From contig CANLXL010000004.1 in assembly GCA_947495125.1 (NCBI GenBank), positions 396,322 through 460,321 on the forward strand: a stretch of 64,000 nucleotides of DNA. The letters are read 5' to 3'. The DNA comes from an uncultured Flaviramulus sp. Its GTDB lineage: Bacteria; Bacteroidota; Bacteroidia; Flavobacteriales; Flavobacteriaceae. The notes below the pieces were generated by a model. The model saw only the letters and a list, made by a program, of their open reading frames with translations. It did no database searches and was not told where the DNA came from. A program made the translations under genes and the position numbers. Below, one piece after another: positions 17,322-26,926 of this stretch (its first letter is position 1; the number at the start of each line of letters is the position of its first letter).

Positions 17322-17918
17322 ATGGCATACGATAAATTCACAACACTAACAAGTACTGCAGTTCCTTTACCCATTGAGAATGTAGACACAGACCAGATCA
17401 TACCGGCACGTTTTTTAAAAGCGACGACGCGTGACGGGTTTGGAGATAATTTATTCCGTGACTGGAGATACCAGAGTGATAACACCCCAAAAGAAGATTT
17501 TATTCTTAATAACCCCATTTATGGTGGCAAAATATTGGTAGGAGGCAAGAACTTTGGTTCAGGTTCCTCAAGAGAACATGCGGCATGGGCGGTATATGAC
17601 TATGGGTTCCGTTGTGTTGTATCGAGTTTCTTTGCCGATATTTTTAAGAATAATTGCTTGAATATTGGTGTTTTACCCGTACAAGTTAGCCCGGAGTTTT
17701 CTAAAGAGATTTTTGAAGCTATTTATGCAGATCCGAAAACAGAACTGGAGGTTAACCTGGAAGCACAAACCATAACATTATTATCATCCGGTACCCAGGA
17801 ATCTTTTGATATCAACGGATACAAAAAAGGAAACATGCTAAATGGTTTTGATGATATTGACTATTTACAAAATATGAAAAGCGAGATCGAAACCTTTACT
17901 GAATCTCGCCCTTTCTAA
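17322..17918 (+). CDS. leuD: 3-isopropylmalate dehydratase small subunit
   Basis: The 198-residue swivel-domain subunit carries ENVDTDQIIPARFLKAT near the start and FGSGSSREHAAWAVYDYGF, the substrate-binding signature of isopropylmalate isomerase small subunits. It completes the LeuCD enzyme. It begins 50 bases after leuC and ends three bases before the next gene, consistent with one transcript. Confidence 0.97.
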   Translation: MAYDKFTTLTSTAVPLPIENVDTDQIIPARFLKATTRDGFGDNLFRDWRYQSDNTPKEDFILNNPIYGGKILVGGKNFGSGSSREHAAWAVYDYGFRCVVSSFFADIFKNNCLNIGVLPVQVSPEFSKEIFEAIYADPKTELEVNLEAQTITLLSSGTQESFDINGYKKGNMLNGFDDIDYLQNMKSEIETFTESRPF

Positions 17919-17921
17919 ACA

Positions 17922-19442
17922 ATGAGTGTTAGAAAAATAGAAATAATGGATACGACATTGCGCGATGGTGAGCAAACCTCGAGCGTGTCGTTTTCTGCTT
18001 CAGAGAAATTAACTATAGCGAAGCTTTTATTAGAGGAGCTAAAAGTTGATCGTATCGAAATTGCATCGGCCAGAGTCTCTGAAGGGGAACTTCAGGCCGT
18101 AAAAGATGTGACAGAATGGGCCGCTGAAAATGAGTATTTAAATGCCGTAGAGGTTTTAACGTTTGTGGATAATGGCGTGTCCATTGATTGGATGATCGAA
18201 GCAGGGGCAAAGGTTCAAAATCTATTAACCAAAGGTTCATTAAATCATTTAACTTACCAGCTTAAAAAGACTTCAAATCAGCATTTTAAAGAAATAGAAA
18301 ACGCTATTGAAATCGCAAAAAAAAATGACATTGAAACCAATATCTATTTAGAAGATTGGAGTAATGGTATGCGAAACTCTAAGGACTATGTTTATGAGTT
18401 TTTAGCTTTTTTAGCCACACAAGATATTAAGCGCATCATGTTACCGGATACCTTAGGGATTTTAACCCCTGCGGAGTCTTACGCCTTCGTTTCTGAAATA
18501 AAAACGAAGTATCCCGATTTGCATTTTGATTTTCATGCGCATAACGATTACGATTTAGGAGTGTCTAATGCCATGGAAGCTTTAAAAGCCGGTGCCGATG
18601 GCTTACATTTAACAGTTAACGGTATGGGTGAGCGCGCCGGAAATGCGCCTATGGCAAGCACTATTGCCGTTATCAATGATTTTATGCCGGAGTTGGAAGT
18701 GGGTGTCAATGAAAAGGTTTTGTTTACAGTAAGTAAGCTCGTAGAGAACTTCTCAGGTATTATGATTCCTGCCAACAAACCCGTAATCGGTGCCAATGTA
18801 TTTACACAAACCGCCGGGATACACGCCGATGGTGACAATAAAAAGAACTTATATTTTAGCGATCTGCTACCGGAACGCTTTGGAAGAACCCGAAAATATG
18901 CCTTAGGCAAATCCTCGGGAAAAGCCAATATTCAAAAGAATCTACAGGAATTAGGACTTCAGCTCAACGATGAAGATCTGAAGAAGGTCACCCAGCGTAT
19001 TATCAAACTTGGGGATAAAAAGCAAGTGGTTACTAAAGAAGATCTACCGTATATCATTTCGGATGTTTTAGACAGAACCTACGAAGAAAACGTAAAGGTG
19101 AATTCCTATGTATTAACCCATTCAAAAGGATTGAAGCCATCGACAACGGTTTCCATTACCATTAATAATGAAACCTTTGAAGAAAATGCCCAGGGCGATG
19201 GTCAGTTTGATGCCTTTATGAATGCGATTAGAAGCGTATTCAGAAATAAAGAAATGATATTACCGGATTTGATCGATTATGCGGTTAGAATCCCGCCCGG
19301 AAGCCATTCTGACGCCTTATGCGAAACCATTATCACCTGGAAAAGTGCAGAAAAAGAATTTAAAACCCGTGGCCTGGATTCCGATCAAACGGTGTCGGCA
19401 ATTAAAGCCACAGAGAAAATGCTAAATATTATTATTAATTAG
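17922..19442 (+). CDS. leuA: 2-isopropylmalate synthase-type enzyme (possible citramalate synthase)
   Basis: A DRE-TIM metallolyase: MDTTLRDGEQTSSVSFSASE (catalytic Arg, metal Asp), HFDFHAHNDYDLGVSNAMEA (metal HxH) and NGMGERAGNAP. The C-terminal part (about 390-506) resembles the LeuA allosteric dimer domain (LDRTYEENVKVNSYVLTHS). At 506 residues it has the full-length regulatory form. The operon position between leuD and leuB supports 2-isopropylmalate synthase (acetyl-CoA plus 2-ketoisovalerate). Citramalate synthase belongs to the same family and cannot be excluded by eye. It starts three bases after leuD. Confidence 0.8.
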   Translation: MSVRKIEIMDTTLRDGEQTSSVSFSASEKLTIAKLLLEELKVDRIEIASARVSEGELQAVKDVTEWAAENEYLNAVEVLTFVDNGVSIDWMIEAGAKVQNLLTKGSLNHLTYQLKKTSNQHFKEIENAIEIAKKNDIETNIYLEDWSNGMRNSKDYVYEFLAFLATQDIKRIMLPDTLGILTPAESYAFVSEIKTKYPDLHFDFHAHNDYDLGVSNAMEALKAGADGLHLTVNGMGERAGNAPMASTIAVINDFMPELEVGVNEKVLFTVSKLVENFSGIMIPANKPVIGANVFTQTAGIHADGDNKKNLYFSDLLPERFGRTRKYALGKSSGKANIQKNLQELGLQLNDEDLKKVTQRIIKLGDKKQVVTKEDLPYIISDVLDRTYEENVKVNSYVLTHSKGLKPSTTVSITINNETFEENAQGDGQFDAFMNAIRSVFRNKEMILPDLIDYAVRIPPGSHSDALCETIITWKSAEKEFKTRGLDSDQTVSAIKATEKMLNIIIN

Positions 19443-19516
19443 GTTAGAAGGCAGAAGACAGAAGATGGAAGTTAGCGGATAGGTTGCGTTAGGGATTGAT
19501 GCGGCATCCTTTTTTA

Positions 19517-19563
19517 TGTCAATTCGAGTGTTTTGTGAAGTATGAGCAAAATGTATCGAGAAC
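19517..19563 (+). repeat. Dispersed TTCGAGTG...TATCGAGAAC repeat, copy 1
   Basis: The left arm TGTCAATTCGAGTG (19517-19530) and right arm TGTATCGAGAAC (19552-19563) flank a variable centre bracketed by TTTTG and CAAAA. The arms recur at 40632-40675 with a different palindromic centre. It lies in the 211-base leuA-leuB gap, which also holds GCGTTAGGGATTGATGCGGC and no gene. Confidence 0.7.
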
Positions 19564-19653
19564 AAATAAAAAAGATATAGCGGAAAGCCCGACCCATTTT
19601 TGGGGTAACGCTCAAATAATTACTAAAAAAAATAAAGATTAAAAACAATATAT

Positions 19654-20712
19654 ATGAAATTTAATATTGCCCTTTTAGCCGGAGACGGTATCGGACCGGA
19701 AGTTATAGACCAAGCTGTAAAAGTCAGTGATGCGGTTGCTAAGAAATTCGGACACGAGATCACATGGAAACCCGCTTTAACCGGTGCTGCTGCGATTGAT
19801 GCTGTAGGCGAACCTTATCCTGATGAAACTCACGACGTTTGTGCCAATGCCGATGCGGTATTATTTGGAGCTATTGGTCATCCTAAATTCGACAATGACC
19901 CTTCGGCTCCCGTAAGACCTGAGCAAGGTTTATTAAAAATGCGTAAAAAACTAGGCTTATTTGCTAATGTACGTCCAACATTCACGTTTCCGTCGTTATT
20001 GGATAAATCACCATTAAAACAAGAGCGTATTGAAGGTACGGATCTCGTATTTTTAAGAGAGCTGACCGGTGGTATTTACTTCGGAGAAAAGGGGAGAAGA
20101 GATGATGGTGAAACGGCATACGACAATTGTGTATATACCAGAGCAGAAGTACAGCGTTTGGCTAAAAAAGGCTTTGAATTGGCGATGACCCGTTCTAAAA
20201 AATTGTGCTGTGTTGATAAAGCAAACGTATTGGAAACTTCACGTTTATGGCGAGAAACGGTACAGGCTATGGAAAAAGATTATCCAGAGGTTGAAGTAAG
20301 CTATGAATTCGTTGACGCTGTTGCTATGCGTTTGGTACAATGGCCAAATAGCTATGATGTATTGATTACTGAAAACTTATTCGGTGATATTTTAACGGAT
20401 GAAGCTTCGGTAATTTCGGGGTCTATGGGCTTAATGCCGTCAGCTTCCATGGGTGCCGATATTGCTTTGTTTGAACCTATTCACGGATCATATCCACAGG
20501 CAACCGGACTCAATATTGCAAACCCCATGGCGACTATTTTATCGGCAGCCATGATGTTTGAAACGGCGTTTAACTTACCGGAAGAAGGTAGGGCAATAAG
20601 AGATGCTGTAAATAAAGCATTAGCTGAAGGGATTGTTACCGAAGATCTAGCCGATGGCGGAAAAGCTTACGGAACAACAGAAGTCGGGGATTGGTTAGCA
20701 GCAAATGTCTGA
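19654..20712 (+). CDS. leuB: 3-isopropylmalate dehydrogenase
   Basis: LeuB oxidises and decarboxylates 3-isopropylmalate with NAD. Visible are [49 protein letters not shown] (an IPMDH-type motif), the catalytic Lys in [28 protein letters not shown] (metal Asp) and [19 protein letters not shown] for NAD. 352 residues is typical. It is separated from leuA by 211 bases that contain a dispersed repeat, and closed by a strong terminator. Confidence 0.97.
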   Translation: MKFNIALLAGDGIGPEVIDQAVKVSDAVAKKFGHEITWKPALTGAAAIDAVGEPYPDETHDVCANADAVLFGAIGHPKFDNDPSAPVRPEQGLLKMRKKLGLFANVRPTFTFPSLLDKSPLKQERIEGTDLVFLRELTGGIYFGEKGRRDDGETAYDNCVYTRAEVQRLAKKGFELAMTRSKKLCCVDKANVLETSRLWRETVQAMEKDYPEVEVSYEFVDAVAMRLVQWPNSYDVLITENLFGDILTDEASVISGSMGLMPSASMGADIALFEPIHGSYPQATGLNIANPMATILSAAMMFETAFNLPEEGRAIRDAVNKALAEGIVTEDLADGGKAYGTTEVGDWLAANV

Positions 20713-20740
20713 AAATTAACCACCTAGAAATTTATTTTTT

Positions 20741-20780
20741 AAAATGGATTTAGTAACTTTATGCTAAATCCATTTTTTTT
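20741..20780 (+). terminator. Terminator of the leu operon
   Basis: AAAATGGATTTAG (20741-20753) and CTAAATCCATTTT (20764-20776) form a perfect 13-bp stem with a 10-base loop, followed by more T. Confidence 0.88.
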
Positions 20781-20820
20781 GTGGGTTACTTTTCTTCAGT
20801 ATTAATTTAAAATAGATATT

Positions 20821-22395
20821 ATGAAACTATTAAGAATTACAATACTGCCCTGCTTCTTGACCTTCTTTTATAACGTTCAATCGCAAAATATCGCTGATTT
20901 TACATCCATTGATCCAACAACCGTACAATCGGCTTCATTCGTAATACCATCGAGTCATAGCTTTCAAAAAATAGCTGAAGTCGGTGATGCCTTAACAGCG
21001 GGAGGTACTTTTAAAGTTAAACCGGATTTTACAGCTTATGTACCCATTGCCGGTAGTAGCACGAATGGCTATTTAAGTATTAATTCTGAAGGGAGTGCTC
21101 TCACCGATGGAGGTGGAGGTGTCATGGTATTTGACATTAACTATAATGGCACTTCAAAATTATGGGAAACGACAGCCTCTGAAGATCTTGATTTTTCGGG
21201 AGTAGCGGGAACGGCTGCTAATTGTTCGGGAACAGTGACCTCCTGGGGCACGGTAATCACCTGTGAAGAAGGCAGTATTCCCGATACATTTCCACCATTT
21301 GACGGTTACAACGATCTAGGGTGGAATATTGAAATAAACCCGGCTACCAAAACTGTTGTGGCCAAGCATTATGCGATGGGAAACTTTGCTCATGAAAATG
21401 TGGCTATTCATTCTAATGACAGAACGGTTTATCAAGGTGCGGATTCCAATCCCGGATATTTATACAAATTTGTAGCAGATAATGCTCAAGATCTAAGCAG
21501 TGGAAAACTCTATGTTTTTAAAGGCTCCAAAAGTGGTGCCGGGAGTTGGATTTTATTAGACAATACTACTCAAGCTGAGCAAAATTCTACCTTAACGCAA
21601 AGCGGACCGGGTGATCATGATGCCACTGTTTTTAATGGGATTGAAGATGTTGAAATCGGACCTGATAACATGGTTTATTTTGCTGTAAAAGGTGAAGGAA
21701 CAGTATACCGGTTCTCGGATTCTGATGTTTTAGAGACGGCTGCCTCTACGGTTACCATGGAAACCTTTGTTGGAGGCGGGGCCAGCTATGATATAAATGA
21801 CGGATCGAGTACGACCTCTGTGGCTTGGGGAAATGGTAATGATAATCTGGCATTTGATGGTGAGGGCAACCTATGGGTATTTCAGGATAGTGGAAATAGT
21901 TTTATTTGGGTCGTAAAAAGCGGTCATACTCAAGCCAGTCCGGACGTTGAAGTTTTTGGTTTAGTCCCAACGGATTCTGAACCAACAGGGATAACCTTTA
22001 CGCCGGATTATAAATATTTATTTATGTCCATTCAACACCCTAATGTGGGAAATGCAGCGAATCAGACTGATGCCGCAGGAAATAGCGTAGATTTTGATAA
22101 AGGAACAGCTCTGGTGATTTCTTTAGGAACAAATTTGGGCACTTTATCTGTTGATCAAAATCACCTGAATACGAAGACGAAGTTTTTACCAAATCCATTG
22201 GATCCATCTAGAAATTTAATCCTTAAAGGCCGGCAAATTCAAAATATCAAAATGTTTTCTTTACATGGAGAAAAACTTCTCGACAAAGATTATAATAATT
22301 TGAATCATATAGAGCTAAACCTGCAGGGGTATCATTCCGGTTTATATCTGTTTAAAATCAATGATCGGCAGACAACGAAGTTGGTTATTAAATAG
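20821..22395 (+). CDS. Secreted PhoX-like (DUF839) protein with Type IX sorting domain
   Basis: A 524-residue protein with a signal peptide (to about residue 21), then a DUF839/PhoX-like beta-propeller with LTDGGGGVMVFDI, NCSGTVTSWGTVITCEEG, MGNFAHENVAIH and VYQGADSNPGYLYKFVAD. The GTVITCEE and HENV segments are characteristic of the family, whose known members are Ca/Fe-dependent phosphatases. The last 75 residues (FLPNPLDPSRNLILKG to YLFKINDRQTTKLVIK) form a Type IX secretion C-terminal domain, so it is probably exported to the surface. It has its own transcript, bounded upstream by the leu terminator. Confidence 0.85.
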   Translation: MKLLRITILPCFLTFFYNVQSQNIADFTSIDPTTVQSASFVIPSSHSFQKIAEVGDALTAGGTFKVKPDFTAYVPIAGSSTNGYLSINSEGSALTDGGGGVMVFDINYNGTSKLWETTASEDLDFSGVAGTAANCSGTVTSWGTVITCEEGSIPDTFPPFDGYNDLGWNIEINPATKTVVAKHYAMGNFAHENVAIHSNDRTVYQGADSNPGYLYKFVADNAQDLSSGKLYVFKGSKSGAGSWILLDNTTQAEQNSTLTQSGPGDHDATVFNGIEDVEIGPDNMVYFAVKGEGTVYRFSDSDVLETAASTVTMETFVGGGASYDINDGSSTTSVAWGNGNDNLAFDGEGNLWVFQDSGNSFIWVVKSGHTQASPDVEVFGLVPTDSEPTGITFTPDYKYLFMSIQHPNVGNAANQTDAAGNSVDFDKGTALVISLGTNLGTLSVDQNHLNTKTKFLPNPLDPSRNLILKGRQIQNIKMFSLHGEKLLDKDYNNLNHIELNLQGYHSGLYLFKINDRQTTKLVIK

Positions 22396-22473
22396 AACGC
22401 TTTTAGTAACTCTAATTTAATTGGTTCCAAAGCATAATCAAAGGCATGTCCCCTTGAGGTGAGCACAGGGGTA

Positions 22474-23727
22474 TTACGGGTGTAACGACGTAAAACTCGA
22501 ATTACTGGGCAATTCAAAGATCTCCAGATCAAAATAGGGGGTCGCAGCGATGACATGATCGAAGATGTCGGCCATAATATATTCGTAGTTAAGCCAGCGT
22601 TTATCACTGCTAAAGGCATATATTTCGATAGGAATACCCTGAGTGGTTGGTGCTAACTGGCGCACCATGATGGTCATATCCTTATTGATCGCCGAATGTT
22701 GTTCGATATAGGTTTGCACATATTTTCTAAAAACCCCAAGATTGGTTAAGTTTTTACCGTTTAAAAGCAGCTCTTTATTAATGTTGTTTTCAGCATTATA
22801 CGCTGCAATGTCAACCTGTCTGGATTCCAGATAGGGTGTTATGATCTCTATAGCACTAAGCTTGTCAATTTCATTTTTGGTGAGGTAGTGCACACTATCC
22901 ATTTTAATATTCAAAGCGCGCTTAATCCGACGGCCATCAGAGCTTACCATGCCACGCCAGTTCTTAAAAGAATCTGAGATCAAGGCATAGGTAGGAATGG
23001 TGGTAATGGTCTTATCGAAATTCTGAACTTTCACCGTAGCCAGATTGATCTCAACAACGTCTCCATCGGCACCATATTTTTCAAAGGTAATCCAGTCCCC
23101 AATACGTACCATATCGTTTATAGACACTTGAATACTGGCCACAAAGCCCATGATGGTATCTTTGAAAACCAAAATAATCACAGCCGATACAGCTCCTAAT
23201 CCGGTAACGAATTGTATAAAGGGAATGTCCGTAATAATAGCAATGGCAGACATAAAGCCGGCAACCCAGGCAAAGATCATAAAGACCTGTATGTAGCTGT
23301 CTATAGGCTTGTCCTTTAATCTGGGCAAGGTTTTTAAGTAATCTTTAATCGTGTTTAAAAGACTTCTAACAATCCAGAGCGTTAGTATGATGGCGAAAAC
23401 TTCTAAACCTTTCTCTATGATGTTTTCTAAAGTTTGAAAATCGTAAAGGACATCCGGAATAAACCGAATGGCAATCAGTAAAGGAATAATATGGGCAACA
23501 TTCCGCGACACCTTATTTTTTACCATCAAATCATCAAAGTTTGATTTGGATGCCGAGGCAAATCTGTTAAAAGCAGTTAACAACAGTTTTCTGGTAATAA
23601 TATCAACGATAAAAACAACGATTAACAGAGCTAACAATAAAGCGAGCATATTAAGATACTCAGCCGTTTTTACAGAAAACCCCGAGTTTATTAAATACTC
23701 ATATAGCAAGTGCCTTAAATTATCCAT
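22474..23727 (-). CDS. MscS-family mechanosensitive ion channel
   Basis: A 417-residue protein with four to five N-terminal membrane helices and the pore helix region GLGAVSAVIILVFKDTIMGF followed by VSINDMVRIGDWI, the conserved MscS beta-domain entry. The soluble part continues GDVVEINLATVKVQNFDKTI and IPTYALISDSFKNW. Size and the long C-terminal domain resemble the YbdG subgroup. It probably releases solutes under hypo-osmotic shock. The first codons overlap the end of the DUF3817 gene by eight bases, so the two are co-transcribed. Confidence 0.92.
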   Translation of the reverse strand: MDNLRHLLYEYLINSGFSVKTAEYLNMLALLLALLIVVFIVDIITRKLLLTAFNRFASASKSNFDDLMVKNKVSRNVAHIIPLLIAIRFIPDVLYDFQTLENIIEKGLEVFAIILTLWIVRSLLNTIKDYLKTLPRLKDKPIDSYIQVFMIFAWVAGFMSAIAIITDIPFIQFVTGLGAVSAVIILVFKDTIMGFVASIQVSINDMVRIGDWITFEKYGADGDVVEINLATVKVQNFDKTITTIPTYALISDSFKNWRGMVSSDGRRIKRALNIKMDSVHYLTKNEIDKLSAIEIITPYLESRQVDIAAYNAENNINKELLLNGKNLTNLGVFRKYVQTYIEQHSAINKDMTIMVRQLAPTTQGIPIEIYAFSSDKRWLNYEYIMADIFDHVIAATPYFDLEIFELPSNSSFTSLHP

Positions 23728-24016
23728 TCGTTGCGGTCTTTAAGTATTTTTTATCGATATAGAATGTCCCAAATGGAATTATTGAAGCCAATAGCACATT
23801 TCTAAATTGTTTGTCCGTCCAACCCATATCTTTTTTAAGCATGAAGGCCAGAACAACATAGGTCATAAATAAGATACCATGTGGTAAACCAAGCATTTCA
23901 ACATATTGTCGGTCATCCATAAAGTACTTTATAGGTGTGGCTATAAATAATAGTAAAATATACGATACCCCTTCAAAGAAGGCTACGATTCTGAATATAT
24001 TAAGAAATGAAAACAT
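23720..24016 (-). CDS. DUF3817 membrane protein
   Basis: A 98-residue protein with three hydrophobic segments and the DUF3817 pattern FRIVAFFEGVSYILLLFIAT, LPHGILFMTYVVLA and a C-terminal FGTFYIDKKYLK. The family has no established function. Its 3' end overlaps the MscS start by eight bases on the same strand. Confidence 0.88.
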   Translation of the reverse strand: MFSFLNIFRIVAFFEGVSYILLLFIATPIKYFMDDRQYVEMLGLPHGILFMTYVVLAFMLKKDMGWTDKQFRNVLLASIIPFGTFYIDKKYLKTATNG

Positions 24017-24083
24017 AAAATAGCTATTTAAGCTGCAAAAATAGTGTAGAAAAATGATATAAGGACCTGTTTAATGTGCTTTT

Positions 24084-24701
24084 TTAGAACACATTGAATA
24101 TGATGAGCCCATAGATCAGAAACCTGATAAATCGTAAGGATCCGTAGAGCATCACATTCCTAAAGGAAAACTGAATGATTCCGGCGGCCAGACAGGAAAT
24201 AGAAAAGGGTAGTGGGAGTAGAGCCCCTACGATAATTAAAAAACCACCCCACTTTCTGGAGTTCTTTAATTGCTTCTCCATTTTGTTTTCCAGATAGCGA
24301 TGTACCGACGGAATTTTAGTGATAATATGACCAATCCAGTAGGATATTAAACCACCCGAATAGGACAACAGCGCCAGTAGTCCCAGATATAACCAGGGAT
24401 CTGATAATTTTCCTGACCAGGCGATAAACATTTCCGGAGGAATTAATCCGAGTAAGGTTTCTGAAACAAAAAAGAAGGTGAGGACCCCATACACCGGTAA
24501 GGTTTCGGTAAGCTTTACTAAAAATGCGTTGATATCCACAAAGCGACTCACGAGGTAGATCCCAATAACCACAACAATGATAGCCGGTAAAGCACGTTTA
24601 ACAGCACTCCATACAAAACTATAGAAGCCTGTAAATTGGTAGTACTGGTGCAGTAACCGCAGTCGTGATTTTTGTGATTTAGATTTCGGTTTCGATTTCA
24701 T
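24084..24701 (-). CDS. VTT/DedA-type membrane protein
   Basis: A 205-residue protein with a basic N-terminus (MKSKPKSKSQKSRLRLL) and about five membrane segments. The core FFFVSETLLGLIPPEMFIAW and GGFLIIVGALLPLPFSISCL, with its re-entrant Pro/Gly-rich loops, fits the VTT (SNARE-associated/DedA) superfamily, whose members include lipid scramblase- or flippase-like proteins. It may share a transcript with DUF3817 and MscS (67-base gap). A TATTTTTG on the minus strand at 24731-24738 is a candidate -7 element. Confidence 0.82.
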   Translation of the reverse strand: MKSKPKSKSQKSRLRLLHQYYQFTGFYSFVWSAVKRALPAIIVVVIGIYLVSRFVDINAFLVKLTETLPVYGVLTFFFVSETLLGLIPPEMFIAWSGKLSDPWLYLGLLALLSYSGGLISYWIGHIITKIPSVHRYLENKMEKQLKNSRKWGGFLIIVGALLPLPFSISCLAAGIIQFSFRNVMLYGSLRFIRFLIYGLIIFNVF

Positions 24702-24836
24702 AACAAAAAGGGGCGCAATTTTTCGAACATCAAAAATAATAGCTTTCTGTCAAACCACATAGCTTTTGTATTTTTTTTATGAAAAAGAAGCACTTATACG
24801 CCAATTTTAACAGTTATTACCCGATAAATAACAAAA

Positions 24837-24868
24837 AAGCGTGGCGTTTCCGAAGAAACGCCACGCTT
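24837..24868 (-). terminator. Strong terminator downstream of the OmpA gene
   Basis: AAGCGTGGCGTTTC (24837-24850) and GAAACGCCACGCTT (24855-24868) form a perfect 14-bp stem with a four-base loop. On the minus strand it is followed by TTTTTTG, so it ends the OmpA-family transcript. Confidence 0.9.
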
Positions 24869-24890
24869 ATATTATTACAATTAATAAAGC

Positions 24891-25751
24891 TTAGATCTTT
24901 GCCGTACTGTCCATAAGCGCAAAGAACTTATTGATATTTGGCAAAATAACAATACGTGTTCTTCTGTTTGTAGCTCTGTCTTCACGAGAATCGTTACTCG
25001 CTAAAGGGGCGTAGCTACTTCTTCCTGAAGCAATAAGCTTTTCCGGAGCCACATCAAACTCGTTCTGTAATTTACGTACTACAGAGGTCGCACGTAATAC
25101 ACTTAAATCCCAGTTATCCTGAACTTTCGCGTTATTGATGCTTCTTGCATCGGTATGGCCTTCAACCATTACATCAATACTTGGCTCGGAGTTGATCACG
25201 TCAGCCAATTTTTGTAAAATGTTATTGGCCTTGTTGCTCACACGGTAACTTGCGGTATTGAATAATAATTTATCGGAAATAGAGATCATTACTACCGTTT
25301 CGTCAATACTGATGGCAATATCGTCATCTTCATTAAGACTAGAGGTATCAAGAGATTTTGTGAGGTTATAAGATACCGCCAGATCCATAGAATCCTTTAA
25401 GGTATTCGCTCCGGCAACAAGAGCCGGATCAACATGGTTTAAGGTCTTACGCATGCTTTTCTTAGTATCCTCAGAGATCACCGCCACATTGGCAACCGTT
25501 TCCATTTTGGAATCATTCTCTTTAGAAAGCTCTGTGTTTAAATCGCTTAAAGACGCGATCTTAGTATTATACTCATCCACACGTTTTTGAATCAGATCAA
25601 ACTTTGTTTCAAGATCTTCTTTGGCCACACGGGTTTTTTGTAATTCGCTTTTAATTTGTCCGTTTTCTGTTTCTAGGGCAATGTATTTCTTTTTAGATAC
25701 ACAAGAGACTAAAACAAACACACTCAAACATAGGAGGGAAATTCTTTTCAT
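24891..25751 (-). CDS. OmpA-family outer-membrane lipoprotein
   Basis: A 286-residue protein with a lipoprotein signal (LLCLSVFVLVSC, lipidated Cys at about residue 17), a coiled-coil region (about 25-85) and a C-terminal OmpA/MotB peptidoglycan-binding domain (about 145-275) with VEGHTDARSINNAKV, DLSVLRATSVVRKLQ and ATNRRTRIVI. It is predicted to tether the outer membrane to peptidoglycan. Single gene with its own strong terminator. Confidence 0.92.
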   Translation of the reverse strand: MKRISLLCLSVFVLVSCVSKKKYIALETENGQIKSELQKTRVAKEDLETKFDLIQKRVDEYNTKIASLSDLNTELSKENDSKMETVANVAVISEDTKKSMRKTLNHVDPALVAGANTLKDSMDLAVSYNLTKSLDTSSLNEDDDIAISIDETVVMISISDKLLFNTASYRVSNKANNILQKLADVINSEPSIDVMVEGHTDARSINNAKVQDNWDLSVLRATSVVRKLQNEFDVAPEKLIASGRSSYAPLASNDSREDRATNRRTRIVILPNINKFFALMDSTAKI

Positions 25752-25859
25752 GATAAATAATTTGGTTATAAATATTGTTTAGTCTATCTACGGCGTAAAT
25801 GTTGGGTTGGATGTTTTTGGTAATTTATTTTTGGCAGTGAATACTTTATCTTAATTTTT

Positions 25860-25886
25860 TTAAACAATTTTGTTATATTTGTTTAA
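25860..25886 (+). promoter_or_regulatory. Candidate promoter with overlapping inverted repeat
   Basis: TATATTTG (25874-25881) is a perfect TAnnTTTG -7 element 32 bases upstream of the antitoxin-like gene. It is bracketed by TTAAACAA (25860-25867) and TTGTTTAA (25879-25886), an 8-bp inverted repeat with an 11-base spacer. This arrangement fits autorepression by the downstream HTH-type protein. Confidence 0.5.
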
Positions 25887-25912
25887 TAATTATATATCAA
25901 TTTTATCAAATA

Positions 25913-26221
25913 ATGATACATTTAGTTCAAGAATATAATAAATATGTTCAATCAATTCCCGAATTAATCTCACAAACGGAGTACAAGGCGAGCTATTTTA
26001 TCAAACTATTGGGTTTAAAGGCACCTACGTATTATAGAAAATTGAGAGACAATGCTTTTAGCTCAAATGAAATCTTAACTATAACCAGGGCATTGTTTCC
26101 AAAGGAGGCTTACTTAGAGGAAATAAAGGCGGATTTGAAAATGTCGAGGGATGACATTAAAAATGGTCGAGTAATGGATCACAACGAGGTAATGGAATCT
26201 ATACGAAAAGATTTTCTCTAA
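25913..26221 (+). CDS. Antitoxin-like small protein
   Basis: A 102-residue soluble protein. Residues 20-60 (TEYKASYFIKLLGLKAPTYY and SNEILTITRALFP) look like a compact HTH. The C-terminus GRVMDHNEVMESIRKDFL matches the tail found in many type II antitoxins (G-R-x-x-x-H-x-E-V-M-x-x-I). The promoter overlaps an inverted repeat, as expected for autorepression. Its stop overlaps the stop of a minus-strand toxin-like remnant by three bases. No intact toxin follows on the same strand, so it may be an orphan. The family is a judgement from motifs, not a search. Confidence 0.6.
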   Translation: MIHLVQEYNKYVQSIPELISQTEYKASYFIKLLGLKAPTYYRKLRDNAFSSNEILTITRALFPKEAYLEEIKADLKMSRDDIKNGRVMDHNEVMESIRKDFL

Positions 26222-26346
26222 AGCCAATATGGTTTGCGTTTATTGTTCCAAACATTGTGAATGTAGATAACATCATTATCTATTTCGTAAAATGGGTATA
26301 TCTGCTTTACTATTAATATTTTATTGCATCCAATGAGTTTATCAAA
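26218..26346 (-). pseudogene. C-terminal remnant of a RelE/ParE-like toxin
   Basis: An open stretch of 42 codons on the minus strand ends in TAG at 26220-26218. It reads FDKLIGCNKILIVKQIYPFY, then EIDNDVIYIHNVWNNKRKP. The pattern hydrophobic strand, Y-x-x-Y-E-I, then IYIHNVWNNKRKP is that of the final strands of RelE/ParE toxins. A TAA at 26349-26347 cuts the frame and no N-terminal half was found further upstream, where a MITE-like element begins about 35 bases away. It is tail-to-tail with the antitoxin-like gene, overlapping by three bases. Confidence 0.55.
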
Positions 26347-26375
26347 TTATGTTGAAGTAAGAGGTGGAGGTGTTA

Positions 26376-26518
<143 letters not shown>

Positions 26519-26663
26519 CCCAGAAGCATTCGTTTTCATAAGAATAATTAGAACTTGGGTCATTAAACTATTAAGCGGTTTGCTTCGCAGTGTTTAATAA
26601 AACATTTGTATCTATAATTAGCCGTTATGTAAAATAGCCGCATGCCAATGCGCTCGATTGCTT

Positions 26664-26703
26664 TTTAAAAATTTAAATGCCTGTTATGGCATTTATTTTT
26701 AAA
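26664..26703. repeat. Long AT-rich hairpin
   Basis: TTTAAAAATTTAAATGCC (26664-26681) pairs with GGCATTTATTTTTAAA (26688-26703), 16 bp with a two-base bulge and a 6-base loop. The 26.2-26.9 kb stretch has no other gene besides the toxin remnant. Confidence 0.5.
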
Positions 26704-26907
26704 CACAATTTCCAACAGCTTTGCCAGCGCCAAAAAAGCTAGCTTTTAGATGTAATCAAAATTCTCGTAATTGAGTATTTGTAGGTAATATTTTTTTCTA
26801 CGCGATTCTCATGGATTGCCATAAGAGCTTAAATTTTAAGAAAAATAAAATTCTAAGCACTTATTCTATTTTCGTTACTATTTAAACTTTTTTTGAATGC
26901 AACTATT

Positions 26908-26926
26908 ATATTATGTAAAATAGAAT
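26908..26926. repeat. Inverted copy of the MITE-like end next to the abiV-like gene
   Basis: ATATTATGTAAAATAGAAT (26908-26926) is the exact reverse complement of 26380-26398. The outer pair therefore brackets 547 bases, and the right copy abuts the stop codon of the AbiV-like gene. Confidence 0.6.

Noticed and set aside
26615-26645. GCCGTTATGTAAAATAGCCGC considered as an integron attC or insertion hot-spot
   Set aside because: The core-site consensus GTTRRRY and a matching partner arm are not present, and no integrase gene lies near. It is better read as another MITE-type end.
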